NCBI RefSeq assembly: GCF_004357985.1
Contig: NZ_SMTF01000013.1
Span: 1-64,000, forward strand
DNA from: Luteimonas aestuarii
GTDB taxonomy: Bacteria > Pseudomonadota > Gammaproteobacteria > Xanthomonadales > Xanthomonadaceae
Length of the DNA stretch: 64,000 bases
Direction: 5' to 3'
Below, piece by piece: positions 9,923 through 20,838 of this stretch; the stretch's first letter is position 1; each line of letters starts with the position of its first letter. The position numbers and the translations under genes are program-made. A model generated the notes under the pieces. That model did no database searches and was not told where the DNA came from. It saw nothing but the letters and a program-made list of their open reading frames with translations.

Positions 9923-11071
9923 TCAGCGCAGCCCGGTTTCGTGCCGCGCGATCACCAGCCGCTGGATTTCGCTGGTGCCTTCGTAGATTTCGGTGATCTT
10001 GGCGTCGCGGAAGTAGCGCTCGATGGGCATTTCCTTGGAGTAGCCCATGCCGCCATGGATCTGCAGCGCCTGGTGGGTGATCCACATCGCCGCCTCGGAC
10101 GCGGTCAGCTTGGCGACCGCGGCCTCGGTGGTGAAGCGCCGGCCCTGGCCCTTCAGCCAGGCCGCCCGCAGCGTGAGCAGCAGCGACGCGTCCAGCTTGC
10201 ACTTCATGTCGGCGATCTTCGCCTGCGTCATCTGGAAGCTGCCGATGGCCGCGCCGAAGGCCTTGCGCTCGCGCACGTACTCCAGCGTGGCCTCGTAGGC
10301 GGCACGGGCGATGCCGATGGCCTGCGAGGCGATGCCGATGCGGCCTGCATCCAGCACGCCCATCGCGATCTTGAAGCCGTGGCCTTCCTCGCCCAGCACG
10401 TCGGCCGGCTGCGCGACGTAGTCGCTGAATTCGATTTCGCACGTGGCCGAGGCGCGGATTCCCAGCTTGGGTTCGGTCTTGCCGCGATGGAAACCATCGC
10501 GCGCGGTGTCGACCAGGAACGCGGTGATGCCGCGCGCGCCCTTGTCCGGCTCGGTCATGGCGAACAGCACGATGTACTTGGCCACCGGGCCCGAGGTGAT
10601 CCAGCTCTTCTTGCCATTGATGACGTAGGAGCCATCGGCCTGCTTGACCGCTCGGCAGCGCATCGCGGTGGCGTCCGAGCCGGACTGCGGCTCGGTCAGC
10701 GCGAAGGCGCCGATCTCGGCACCTTCGGCGATCGCGCGCACATGGGTCTGTTTCTGGTCCTCGGTGCCGTGGGTCAGGATGCCGTTGCAGAACAGCGAGT
10801 TGTTCACAGAAACGATGGTCGAGTGCGCCGCATCCCCCGCGGCGATCTCCACCATCGCCAGCACGTAGGCGATCGGGTCCATCCCGGCGCCACCGTACTC
10901 GGCCGGCACTTCGATGCCCATCAGCCCGTTCTCACCCAGCAAGCGGATGTTTTCGAGCGGAAACTCGCCGGTGCGGTCGTGGTGCTCGGCGCTGGGCGCG
11001 ATCTTCTCTTGCGCGATCCGGCGAGCGACCTCCTGGATCATCAACTGCTCTTCGCTGAATCCGAAGTCCAC
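9923..11071 (-). CDS. Acyl-CoA dehydrogenase, short-chain type
   Basis: A 382-residue FAD enzyme that introduces a trans-2 double bond into acyl-CoA in fatty-acid or branched-chain amino-acid breakdown. It has the three-part ACAD fold: N-terminal helices, the FAD-binding stretch FALTEPQSGSDA, and the C-terminal signature QIHGGMGYSKEMPIERYFRDAK. The catalytic base is predicted at Glu364 in IYEGTSEIQ, the position used in short- and medium-chain enzymes. The chain-length preference is inferred from overall similarity to butyryl-CoA dehydrogenases. It is divergent from the SahR-like gene; a TACAAT box on the minus strand (11104-11109) could be its -10. Confidence 0.93.
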   Translation of the reverse strand: MDFGFSEEQLMIQEVARRIAQEKIAPSAEHHDRTGEFPLENIRLLGENGLMGIEVPAEYGGAGMDPIAYVLAMVEIAAGDAAHSTIVSVNNSLFCNGILTHGTEDQKQTHVRAIAEGAEIGAFALTEPQSGSDATAMRCRAVKQADGSYVINGKKSWITSGPVAKYIVLFAMTEPDKGARGITAFLVDTARDGFHRGKTEPKLGIRASATCEIEFSDYVAQPADVLGEEGHGFKIAMGVLDAGRIGIASQAIGIARAAYEATLEYVRERKAFGAAIGSFQMTQAKIADMKCKLDASLLLTLRAAWLKGQGRRFTTEAAVAKLTASEAAMWITHQALQIHGGMGYSKEMPIERYFRDAKITEIYEGTSEIQRLVIARHETGLR

Positions 11072-11103
11072 GTCGTCCCTCTATCGTTTCCGTAGCAACC
11101 GAT

Positions 11104-11109
11104 ATTGTA
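11104..11109 (-). promoter_or_regulatory. Possible -10 box for the acyl-CoA dehydrogenase gene
   Basis: On the minus strand TACAAT lies 33 bases before the ATG at 11071. The -35 position (about 11127-11132) reads TGGGGT, a poor match, so this call is tentative. Confidence 0.35.
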
Positions 11110-11175
11110 GCCGCCGGACATGACGAACCCCAGCCGCAGCGCGGCGTGACAAGCCCCGCTTCACGTGGTCCATGC

Positions 11176-11229
11176 TTGACGCGGGCAGGTGCCACGCGAA
11201 TAATCATCTCTATATCGCGATATGGAGAT
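11176..11229 (+). promoter_or_regulatory. Promoter and SahR-type palindromic operator
   Basis: TTGACG (11176-11181), a 17-base spacer and AATAAT (11199-11204) make a good sigma-70 promoter. Directly downstream, 11206-11229 is a 24-base palindrome with one mismatched pair, whose perfect core is ATATCGCGATAT (11212-11223). It covers the expected transcription start and includes the ribosome binding site GGAGA (11224-11228) of the ArsR-methyltransferase gene at 11234. This is the layout of an autorepressed gene. Binding by the adjacent regulator is inference from position and symmetry. Confidence 0.75.
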
Positions 11230-11233
11230 ATAA

Positions 11234-12163
11234 ATGGATCTCGAAGCCTGGTCGTCCCGGCTGAAAGTCCTGGCCGACCCCACCCGCGTGCGCCTGCTGG
11301 CGCTGCTGGAGGGCGAGGAACTCACGGTGGCCGAACTGTCCGCGATCACGCGGCTCGCGCAGCCTCGCGTTTCCACCCATCTCGCCAAGCTCAAGGAGGC
11401 CGGGCTGGTGCGCGACCGTCGCGCCGGGGTGTCGGCCTACTACCGCTTCGACCACGAATCGCTGGATGCGGCGCAGCGCGCACTCTGGCAGGCGCTATCC
11501 ACAGGCAGCGATGATCCGCTCCTGCGCCAGGACGCCGAACGCGTGCCAGCCGTGCTGGCCAGCCGCGCCGCCGACCAGAACTGGGCAGACAGCGTGGCCG
11601 GCGACATGGAGCGGCACTATTCCCCCGGACGCACCTGGGAAGCGCTGGCACGCTCCGCCCTGCCGCTGCTGGAAACAGGCGACGTGCTGGACATCGCGTC
11701 CGGCGACGGCGTTCTTGCCGAACTGCTGGCGCCGCATGCGCATCGCTATGTCTGCGTCGATGCCAGCCAGCGCGTGGTCGCGGCGGCGGCCGAACGCCTG
11801 CGCAAGTTCCGCAACGTCGAGGTGCGCGAGGGCGACATGCATGCCCTGCCCTTCGCCGACGCCAGCTTCGACCTGGTGGTGCTGATGCATGCCCTCACCT
11901 ACGCCGACAAACCGGCGCAGGCGGTGGCCGATGCTGCGCGCGTCCTGCGTCCTGGCGGCCGGCTGTTGCTGTCCAGCCTGGACCGCCACGAGCACCAGTC
12001 GGTGGTGCAGGCCTACGGCCACGCCAACCTCGGCTTCACCGAGAAGGACCTGCGGCGGTTCGTGTCGAAGGCCGGGCTGGAGTTGCTGAACGCCGAAACG
12101 GTGACGCGGGAGAAACGGCCGCCGCATTTCGAGGTGGTGTCGCTGATCGCCAGGAAGCCGTAG
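11234..12163 (+). CDS. ArsR-type regulator fused to methyltransferase-like domain (SahR-like)
   Basis: Residues 1-90 form an ArsR winged helix (ADPTRVRLLALLEGEELTV, then the recognition helix QPRVSTHLAKL). Residues 130-309 form a class I methyltransferase fold with motif I DIASGDG at 153-159 and the acidic VREGDMHALPF. The same architecture is known in SahR, a repressor of SAM-cycle genes in Proteobacteria whose methylase-related domain senses S-adenosylhomocysteine. The location just before the two metH genes fits that role well. No ArsR metal-binding cysteines are present. It could be a true methyltransferase as well as a sensor. A symmetrical operator overlaps its ribosome binding site. 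The stop codon TAG (12161-12163) lies in REP copy D. Confidence 0.85.
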   Translation: MDLEAWSSRLKVLADPTRVRLLALLEGEELTVAELSAITRLAQPRVSTHLAKLKEAGLVRDRRAGVSAYYRFDHESLDAAQRALWQALSTGSDDPLLRQDAERVPAVLASRAADQNWADSVAGDMERHYSPGRTWEALARSALPLLETGDVLDIASGDGVLAELLAPHAHRYVCVDASQRVVAAAAERLRKFRNVEVREGDMHALPFADASFDLVVLMHALTYADKPAQAVADAARVLRPGGRLLLSSLDRHEHQSVVQAYGHANLGFTEKDLRRFVSKAGLELLNAETVTREKRPPHFEVVSLIARKP

Positions 12164-12181
12164 GGCGGGTCCAGACCCGCC
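12160..12181 (+). repeat. GTAG-headed REP palindrome, copy D
   Basis: GTAG then GGCGGGTC-CA-GACCCGCC. Its TAG is the stop codon of the ArsR-methyltransferase gene. It forms an inverted pair with copy E, with 117 bases between them, and may attenuate read-through into metH. Confidence 0.85.
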
Positions 12182-12298
12182 GTGTTTTCCGTCACGACTC
12201 AATCACCCCCATCGCCAGTGGCATGTCGTGCGTCGAAGCGCCATCAACGTGACTTCAGCAAACCAGTCGGCTTGACGACATCACCTGATTCCTGACAC

Positions 12299-12320
12299 GG
12301 CGGGCCGAGGCCCGCCCTAC
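12299..12320 (-). repeat. GTAG-headed REP palindrome, copy E
   Basis: Minus-strand GTAG then GGCGGGCC-TC-GGCCCGCC, ten bases before the metH start codon at 12331. This is the only one of the five copies that does not provide a stop codon. The hairpin would lie in the leader of the metH transcript. Confidence 0.8.
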
Positions 12321-12330
12321 GAGACCCGAG

Positions 12331-13412
12331 ATGAAATCCCTCCCATGGCTCCATCCCGAACGCGTCGCAAGCCTGGAAGCGGCATTGCGCGAGCGCATCC
12401 TGGTCATCGACGGCGCGATGGGCACGATGATCCAGAAACACGGACTGGAAGAAGCCGACTACCGGGGCGACCGGTTCGCCGATGGCTGCGACCGCCAGCA
12501 CGCCCATGCGCACGGGGATGGCTGCGGGCATGACCTGAAGGGCAACAACGACCTGCTGCTGCTGACGCGGCCGGACGTGATCGCGGGGGTGCACAGCGCC
12601 TACCTCGAGGCCGGCGCCGACCTGGTCGAGACCAATACCTTCAATGCCACCGCGATCAGCCAGGCCGACTACCATCTCGAACACCTGGTTTACGAATTGA
12701 ACAAGGCCGGCGCGACGGTTGCGCGCGAGTGCTGCGATGCCATCGAGGCCCGCACCCCCGGCAAACCGCGCTTCGTGATCGGCGTGCTCGGCCCCACCAG
12801 CCGCACCGCGTCGATCAGCCCCGACGTCAACGACCCCGGCTTCCGCAATACCAGTTTCGACGAACTGCGCGGCACCTATCGCGATGCCATCGACGGTCTG
12901 ATCGACGGCGGTGCCGACGTGCTGATGGTCGAAACCATCTTCGACACGCTCAATGCCAAGGCCGCGCTGTATGCCATCGAGGAAGCATTCGACGCCCGCG
13001 GTGCGCGGCTGCCGGTGATGATTTCCGGCACGATCACCGATGCCTCCGGGCGCACGCTGTCCGGGCAGACGGCGGAAGCCTTCCACACGTCGATCGCCCA
13101 CGGCCGTCCGCTGTCCGTCGGCCTGAACTGCGCGCTGGGCGCGAAGGACCTGCGCGAGCACGTCGAAACCCTCGCCCGCGTCGCCGATGCCTACGTCAGC
13201 GCGCATCCGAATGCCGGCTTGCCCAACGCGTTCGGCGAATACGACGAGACGCCCGAGGAAATGGCGGCGACGTTGAAGGAATTCGCCGAATCCGGCCTGC
13301 TGAACATCGTCGGCGGCTGCTGCGGCACCACGCCGGCGCATATCCAGGCGATCGCGGAAGCCGTCGCGGGCATCACACCGCGCCAGTTGCCTTCGTCGCT
13401 GGAGCAAGCGGC

Positions 13413-13416
<4 letters not shown>
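12331..13416 (+). CDS. metH: Methionine synthase, homocysteine-binding module (split MetH, part 1)
   Basis: This 361-residue protein corresponds only to the first (homocysteine) module of B12-dependent methionine synthase. Zinc and thiolate ligands are Cys267 in GLNCALG and Cys330-Cys331 in VGGCCGTTP. The start reads [10 protein letters not shown] as in the family. Residues 53-67 hold an extra His/Gly/Cys-rich loop just before DLKGNND that is absent from E. coli MetH. The remaining modules are in the next gene, which starts in a 4-base overlap (TTGA), so both are made from one message. Split metH pairs are usual in Xanthomonadaceae, so this is a normal state and not a frameshift. Confidence 0.95.
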
Positions 13417-16184
<2,768 letters not shown>

Positions 16185-16343
16185 GCGACGACGCGCAGCC
16201 ACGCGCACCTGGAACATCGCGTCGCCGCAGACCCGGCTGCATGCATCCGTCCGCACCCACGTCGCTCGTGCAACGCGTCATGACGACGTGATGCTGACAC
16301 CGATGACGCTAAGGTGGCTTCATTTCCACGGAGCCAACACGCC

Positions 16344-17768
16344 ATGTCCGCAGTCTCTGGACGCGCCAGCCACCCTCTGCTGTTCGCAGCGCTTTTCTGG
16401 CTGGTGGGCTGCACGCAACCGAGTGCACAGCAGGGCGATGAAGCCGCGGCGCAAGCGGCATCGCCGGAACCGGATGCAGGCGTCGTCCTGATCGAAGGCG
16501 CATGCGTGTTCGACGGCGAACGCGACCTCGGCATCGTGTCGATGCTGTTGCGCGATGGCCGCATCGAAGCCATCGGCCCCGACGTCGAGTCCGTTCCTGA
16601 AGATGCGAGGCGCGTCGACTACAGCGGGCGCTACCTGGTCCCCGGCCTCGTCAGCAACCACGCCCATGTCGCCAATACCGAGGGCACCGAGCATGGCGAC
16701 CGCTTCTACACGCGCGGGAACGTGATCCGCGACCTGCGTCGCTTCCAGGCCCTCGGGGTGACGACGGTTACCGCACTCGGATTGAATGGCGACGTGTTCC
16801 ATGCGCTCCGCGACGAGGTCAATGCCGATCCTTCCCTGGGCGCATCGCTGCTTGGCGCGGGCGGTGGCATCGGGGTCGCGGACGGTGCGCCGCCGGCCAC
16901 GAACATGGGGCTCGAACACGATCCGGCGCTGCGTCCGGCGACACCCGACGAGGCACGCGAAGCCGTGCGGCGGCAGGCCGAAGCCGGCATCGACATCGTC
17001 AAGCTCTGGGTGGACGACCTGGGCGGCGAGGCGCCGATCATGCGTCCGGACATCTATCGCGCGGCCATCGAAGAGGCGCACGCGCTCGGCCTGCTGGTGG
17101 CTGCACATATCCACGACCTGGGCCCGGCGAAGGACCTCGTGGATGCTGGCATCGATGTGATCGCCCACGGCGTGCGCGACCGTCCCGTCGACGCGGCGCT
17201 GGTCGCTGCGATGCGTGGGCGCGGCACCTGGTACATGCCCACGGTGCAGATCGACGAAGCGAATTACCTGTACGCCGAGCAGCCCGGCCTGATCGAACAG
17301 GAACCGGCCCTGCGCGCCGCGCTTCCACAGGCCGTGCGCGCGCAATTCGAAGAGGCCGGCTGGCGGGCGCAGCAACTTGCGGGCGATGGCATCGCCAAGG
17401 CGAAGGCCGCGGTGCAGACCAATCTCGCCAACCTGCGCACCCTGCACGAGGCCGGCGTGCGCATTGGCTTCGGCACGGATTCCGGCGCGCTGCCGCACCG
17501 CGTGATCGGGTTCGCCGAACACCGCGAGCTGGAATTGATGACGCAGGCCGGGTTTACGCCGCGACAGGCGCTGACCACCGCCACCCGCGATGCCGCCACC
17601 CTGCTCGGTCTCGATGATCGCGGCACGCTGGCGCCCGGCAAACGCGCGGACTTCGTGGTGCTCGGGGCGGACCCGCTGTCGGACATCCGCAACACCCGGC
17701 GCATCGAAGCGGTGTGGCAAGCGGGACGACAGGTGTCAGGTGCGATCGGTGATGTCGCGGTGGATTGA
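16344..17768 (+). CDS. Amidohydrolase-family lipoprotein
   Basis: A metal-dependent hydrolase of the amidohydrolase superfamily, exported as a lipoprotein: the signal sequence ends in a lipobox LVGC near residue 23. Expected metal ligands are His-x-His in NHAHVAN, the lysine in DIVKLWVDD (possibly carbamylated), His in AAHIHD and IAHGVRD, and Asp in FGTDSGALPH. The C-terminal LAPGKRADFVVLGADPL is typical of the family. The ATG at 16344 has GGAG ten bases upstream; a GTG at 16314 would add ten residues before the signal peptide. The substrate is not predictable; relatives act as imidazolonepropionase- or prolidase-like enzymes. It stands alone, 159 bases after metH. Confidence 0.87.
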   Translation: MSAVSGRASHPLLFAALFWLVGCTQPSAQQGDEAAAQAASPEPDAGVVLIEGACVFDGERDLGIVSMLLRDGRIEAIGPDVESVPEDARRVDYSGRYLVPGLVSNHAHVANTEGTEHGDRFYTRGNVIRDLRRFQALGVTTVTALGLNGDVFHALRDEVNADPSLGASLLGAGGGIGVADGAPPATNMGLEHDPALRPATPDEAREAVRRQAEAGIDIVKLWVDDLGGEAPIMRPDIYRAAIEEAHALGLLVAAHIHDLGPAKDLVDAGIDVIAHGVRDRPVDAALVAAMRGRGTWYMPTVQIDEANYLYAEQPGLIEQEPALRAALPQAVRAQFEEAGWRAQQLAGDGIAKAKAAVQTNLANLRTLHEAGVRIGFGTDSGALPHRVIGFAEHRELELMTQAGFTPRQALTTATRDAATLLGLDDRGTLAPGKRADFVVLGADPLSDIRNTRRIEAVWQAGRQVSGAIGDVAVD

Positions 17769-17816
17769 AGAGTCGGATGGCCTGGCGCAGCAGCGTTGCC
17801 GCCAGGCCAGGGTGCG

Positions 17817-18422
17817 CTACCAGACCAGGTCGTCGGGCACCTGATACTTCGGATCGGCGTACGGGTCGTCCCCTGCCGGCGCATCCGGGTCGACCTTCAG
17901 CGCCACCGACGGCGCGAACACCGCTTCGGCCTCGGCCAGCAGCGCAGCGGTGACCAGCAGGTAGCGCCCGTTCTGCTGCAGCACGCCCAGCTCGCCCGCA
18001 TTGAGCGCCTTGAGCTGGTCGGACGTCACGTAGATGCGCTTGATCTTGCCGCCGTATTCGAAATGGCGAGCGATGTCGGCACCTTCGGCATTGAGGGCCT
18101 TGCCCTCGAGCAGGGTCGCCAGCTTCGCGCGCGCTTCGCGACGCAACCGCGCCTCTTCCTGCTTGCGGCGCTCCGCCTCGATGCGCTCGTCCTTGTCACG
18201 CTGCGCACGGATCGCATAGGCCTTCGCGAGATCGATGTCCTCCTGCGTGCGACCCGGCTTGCCGCCGGCATGTGGCTTGCCGCCCCGACGCCCGTCCGCA
18301 CGCTTGCCGCGCCCGGCCTCGGACTTCTTCGCCTGTGCCGGCGTTGGCTTCGGGCCTTGTTTCGGCTTGGGCGTGGGCTTGAAGCCCAGCCCCAGCAACT
18401 GGTCGCGCAATGAATCGGTCAT
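17817..18422 (-). CDS. DUF2058 family protein (YaiL-like)
   Basis: A 201-residue, strongly basic protein. Residues 10-60 are rich in Lys, Pro and Gly (low complexity), residues 65-105 are a charged helix (RTQEDIDLAKAYAIRAQRDKDE onward), and the C-terminal part with FEYGGKIKRIYVTSDQL and LNAGELGVLQQNGRYLLV is the conserved DUF2058 core. Relatives are labelled nucleoprotein or polynucleotide-associated proteins; the basic tail suits nucleic-acid binding, but no function is proven. It ends the minus-strand run ugd-slyX-DUF2058. Confidence 0.85.
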   Translation of the reverse strand: MTDSLRDQLLGLGFKPTPKPKQGPKPTPAQAKKSEAGRGKRADGRRGGKPHAGGKPGRTQEDIDLAKAYAIRAQRDKDERIEAERRKQEEARLRREARAKLATLLEGKALNAEGADIARHFEYGGKIKRIYVTSDQLKALNAGELGVLQQNGRYLLVTAALLAEAEAVFAPSVALKVDPDAPAGDDPYADPKYQVPDDLVW

Positions 18423-18440
18423 GCCTACGGATCGCTTCGC

Positions 18441-18656
18441 TCAGTAATGCGGCGGTGGCGGCTCCGAGCCGGCCTCGCCACCGAAATCGCCACGCGTCAG
18501 CTTGATGTCTTCCAGCAGCCGCTGCAACAGTGCGAGCTGCGCGGTGCCCTCCATCCGGCTCTCCGCAAGCGCCTCGCTCAATTCCGCCAACGCCTGCTCC
18601 TGGAAGGCGAGCCGCGTTTCCAGCTCGACGAGGCGTGCTTCCAGTGCGTCAGGCAA
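18441..18656 (-). CDS. slyX: SlyX family protein
   Basis: A 71-residue protein that is nearly all coiled coil ([22 protein letters not shown] onward), ending in a Gly/Pro-rich tail PPPPHY, as in SlyX proteins. The molecular function is unknown. The start is TTG at 18656, which overlaps the last codons of the UDP-glucose dehydrogenase gene by 8 bases and has GGGAGA about ten bases upstream; no ATG precedes the conserved coil in this frame. Overlap suggests coupled translation with ugd. Confidence 0.8.
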   Translation of the reverse strand: MPDALEARLVELETRLAFQEQALAELSEALAESRMEGTAQLALLQRLLEDIKLTRGDFGGEAGSEPPPPHY

Positions 18657-20013
18657 CTTCGCTCTCCCGCTGGATGGAACGGCCACGACCGATCCCGTAA
18701 TACGCCAGTCCGGCATCCTCGACTTCGCGCGGGTCGTAGACGTTGCGTCCGTCGAACACCACGCCCGCGCCGAGGGCCGCCTTGAGTTGCCTGAAATCCG
18801 GGCTGCGGAACTGCTTCCATTCGGTGACCACCACCAGCGCATCGGCACCTTCCAGGGCGGCTTGTTCGGAATCGCACAGCACCAGGTCGTCCCGCTCGCC
18901 GAAGATGCGGCGCGCCTCGTCGGTCGCTTCCGGATCGTACGCCCGCACCTTCGCGCCGGCCTGCCACAGCTGCGCGAGCAACTTGCGGCTGGAGGCCTCG
19001 CGCATGTCATCGGTGTTCGGCTTGAACGCCAGCCCCCAGACCGCGAAGGTGCGGCCGCGGATGCCTTCGTCCTCGCCCTTGTCGAAATGACGCTGCACCA
19101 GTTCGAACAGGTGGCCCTTCTGGCGCTCGTTCACCGATTCGACCGCGCTCAGCAGCATCGGCTCGTGGCCGAGCTGCGCGGACGTTCGCGCCAGCGCCTG
19201 CACGTCCTTGGGGAAACACGAACCGCCATAGCCGGCACCGGGATAGATGAAGTGCCAGCCGATGCGCGGATCCGAGCCGATGCCCTTGCGCACCATCTCC
19301 ACGTCGGCGCCCACGCGCTCGGCGATGTTGGCGATCTCGTTCATGAAACTGATCTTGGTGGCCAGCATTGCGTTGGCCGCGTACTTGGTCAGCTCCGCCG
19401 AGCGCACGTCCATGGTCACGATGCGGTCGTGGTTGCGGTTGAACGGTGCGTACAGGCGCCGCAGCGTCCCGATCGCCCCAGGGCTGTCGCTGCCGATGAC
19501 GATGCGATCTGGCCGCATGCAGTCCTCGACCGCCGCACCTTCCTTCAGGAATTCCGGGTTGGACACCACGTCGAAGGCGATGTCAGCGCCGCGTGCGTCC
19601 AGCGCCGTCGCGATCTCGGCGCGCACCCTGTCGGCCGTGCCCACCGGCACGGTGGACTTGTCGACGATGATCGCAGGCCGATGCAGGCGCTCGCCGATGG
19701 TACGCGCGACCTGCAGCACGTACCGCAGGTCGGCGCTGCCATCCTCGTCGGGCGGCGTGCCCACGGCGATGAAGATGACGTCGCCGCGCCCCACCCCGGC
19801 GGCCGCGTCGGTCGTGAACGACAGCCGCCCCGCCGCGTGGTTGGCGCGCACCATCGTCTCCAGCCCGGGCTCGTAGATCGGGATGACGCCCGCATTCAGG
19901 CCGTCGATCTTGGCCTGGTCCACATCGATGCAGACCACGTCGTGGCCCACTTCGGCCAGACAGGTGCCCGTGACCAGGCCAACGTAACCGGTACCGAAAA
20001 TCGCGACTCGCAT
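18649..20013 (-). CDS. ugd: UDP-glucose 6-dehydrogenase
   Basis: Oxidises UDP-glucose to UDP-glucuronate with two NAD, giving precursors for exopolysaccharide and lipid A modification. The 454-residue protein has the NAD site [12 protein letters not shown] at its start, the central [15 protein letters not shown], and the catalytic Cys266 in YGGSCFPKD. The C-terminal nucleotide-binding domain includes [12 protein letters not shown]. Length is normal. No sugar-nucleotide genes lie beside it; the neighbours are the FKBP gene (20 bases upstream) and slyX (overlapping). Confidence 0.95.
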   Translation of the reverse strand: MRVAIFGTGYVGLVTGTCLAEVGHDVVCIDVDQAKIDGLNAGVIPIYEPGLETMVRANHAAGRLSFTTDAAAGVGRGDVIFIAVGTPPDEDGSADLRYVLQVARTIGERLHRPAIIVDKSTVPVGTADRVRAEIATALDARGADIAFDVVSNPEFLKEGAAVEDCMRPDRIVIGSDSPGAIGTLRRLYAPFNRNHDRIVTMDVRSAELTKYAANAMLATKISFMNEIANIAERVGADVEMVRKGIGSDPRIGWHFIYPGAGYGGSCFPKDVQALARTSAQLGHEPMLLSAVESVNERQKGHLFELVQRHFDKGEDEGIRGRTFAVWGLAFKPNTDDMREASSRKLLAQLWQAGAKVRAYDPEATDEARRIFGERDDLVLCDSEQAALEGADALVVVTEWKQFRSPDFRQLKAALGAGVVFDGRNVYDPREVEDAGLAYYGIGRGRSIQRESEVA

Positions 20014-20033
20014 GCCTCAACCCTATCCTGGTG

Positions 20034-20777
20034 TTATTGCGCTGCGTTGACGATCTCCAGCAGCTCGACCTCGAACACCAACGTGGCATTGGGGCCGATG
20101 GGGCCACCAGGCGTCCCCATCTCGCCGTAACCCAGCGCACCGGGCACCCACAGGCGGTACTTGCTGCCCACCGGCATCAGCTGCAGGCCTTCCTGCCAGC
20201 CGGGCACCACCTGGTTCAGTGCGAACTGCACCGGCTCGTTGCGATCATAGGAACTGTCGAAGGTCTCGCCGTCGAGCAACGTGCCCTTGTAGTGCACGCG
20301 CACGGTATCGGTCGCCGACGGACGCGGGCCGTCGCCGGCTTCCAGCACTTCGTACTGCAAGCCGGATGCCGTCGTCTGCACGCCATCCTTCTTCGCGTTC
20401 CCGGCCAGGAAGGCCTCGCCCTCGGCGGCATTCTTCTGCTTGTCTTCCTCCAGCTTCGCCATCTGCACCGCCTGCATGCGTTCGCTGAACGCCTGCATCA
20501 CCTGCATCGCCTGCGCCTCGTCGACCGTGGACGGCTTGCCGTCGATCGCATCCTTCATCGCGCCGACCAGCACGTCGAGGTCGATCTCGTCCTTGGCCGG
20601 CGCCAGCGACTCACCCACCTGGGTGCCGATGACGTAGCTGACTTTCTGCTTCTCGTCCTTGAGGTCGGCGAACGCAGTGGAACTGCGGTTGCCGTCGCCC
20701 TCGATCGGCTTGCAGCCGGACAGGACGAGGGCGGTGGCGCACAGGACCGCAGTGGCGGCGAGGGTCTTGGTCTTCAT
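20034..20777 (-). CDS. FKBP-type peptidyl-prolyl isomerase, lipoprotein (FkpA-like)
   Basis: A 247-residue envelope foldase. The signal sequence ends at a lipobox LSGC (Cys near residue 22). An FkpA_N dimerisation domain follows (VSYVIGTQVGESLAPAKDEIDLDVLVGAMKDA), then a charged helix, then the FKBP domain from about residue 140 (VHYKGTLLDGETFDSSYDR, PGWQEGLQLMPVGSKYRLWVP and GPNATLVFEVELL). The start at 20777 has GGAG upstream (CTGGAGTTTCCG). A paralogue follows immediately upstream at 20839, so the pair arose by tandem duplication. The lipid anchor implies the periplasmic side of a membrane. Confidence 0.9.
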   Translation of the reverse strand: MKTKTLAATAVLCATALVLSGCKPIEGDGNRSSTAFADLKDEKQKVSYVIGTQVGESLAPAKDEIDLDVLVGAMKDAIDGKPSTVDEAQAMQVMQAFSERMQAVQMAKLEEDKQKNAAEGEAFLAGNAKKDGVQTTASGLQYEVLEAGDGPRPSATDTVRVHYKGTLLDGETFDSSYDRNEPVQFALNQVVPGWQEGLQLMPVGSKYRLWVPGALGYGEMGTPGGPIGPNATLVFEVELLEIVNAAQ

Positions 20778-20838
20778 CGGAAACTCCAGGGGAAACGGGG
20801 CAGCGCGGACCTCGTGCGGGCCCGCGGAAGGGATCGGA

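Noticed and set aside
6914..11095. A 1393-codon open frame on the plus strand, antisense to the glutamate dehydrogenase and acyl-CoA dehydrogenase genes
   Set aside because: In GC-rich DNA the frame opposite a real gene is often free of stops. The translation has no domain, is Arg/His/Ala-rich and spans two real genes plus their gap.
12164..12330. SAM or SAH riboswitch before metH
   Set aside because: Apart from the two REP hairpins I could find no pattern resembling SAM-I, SAM-II, SAH or cobalamin riboswitch cores; a covariance search would settle this.
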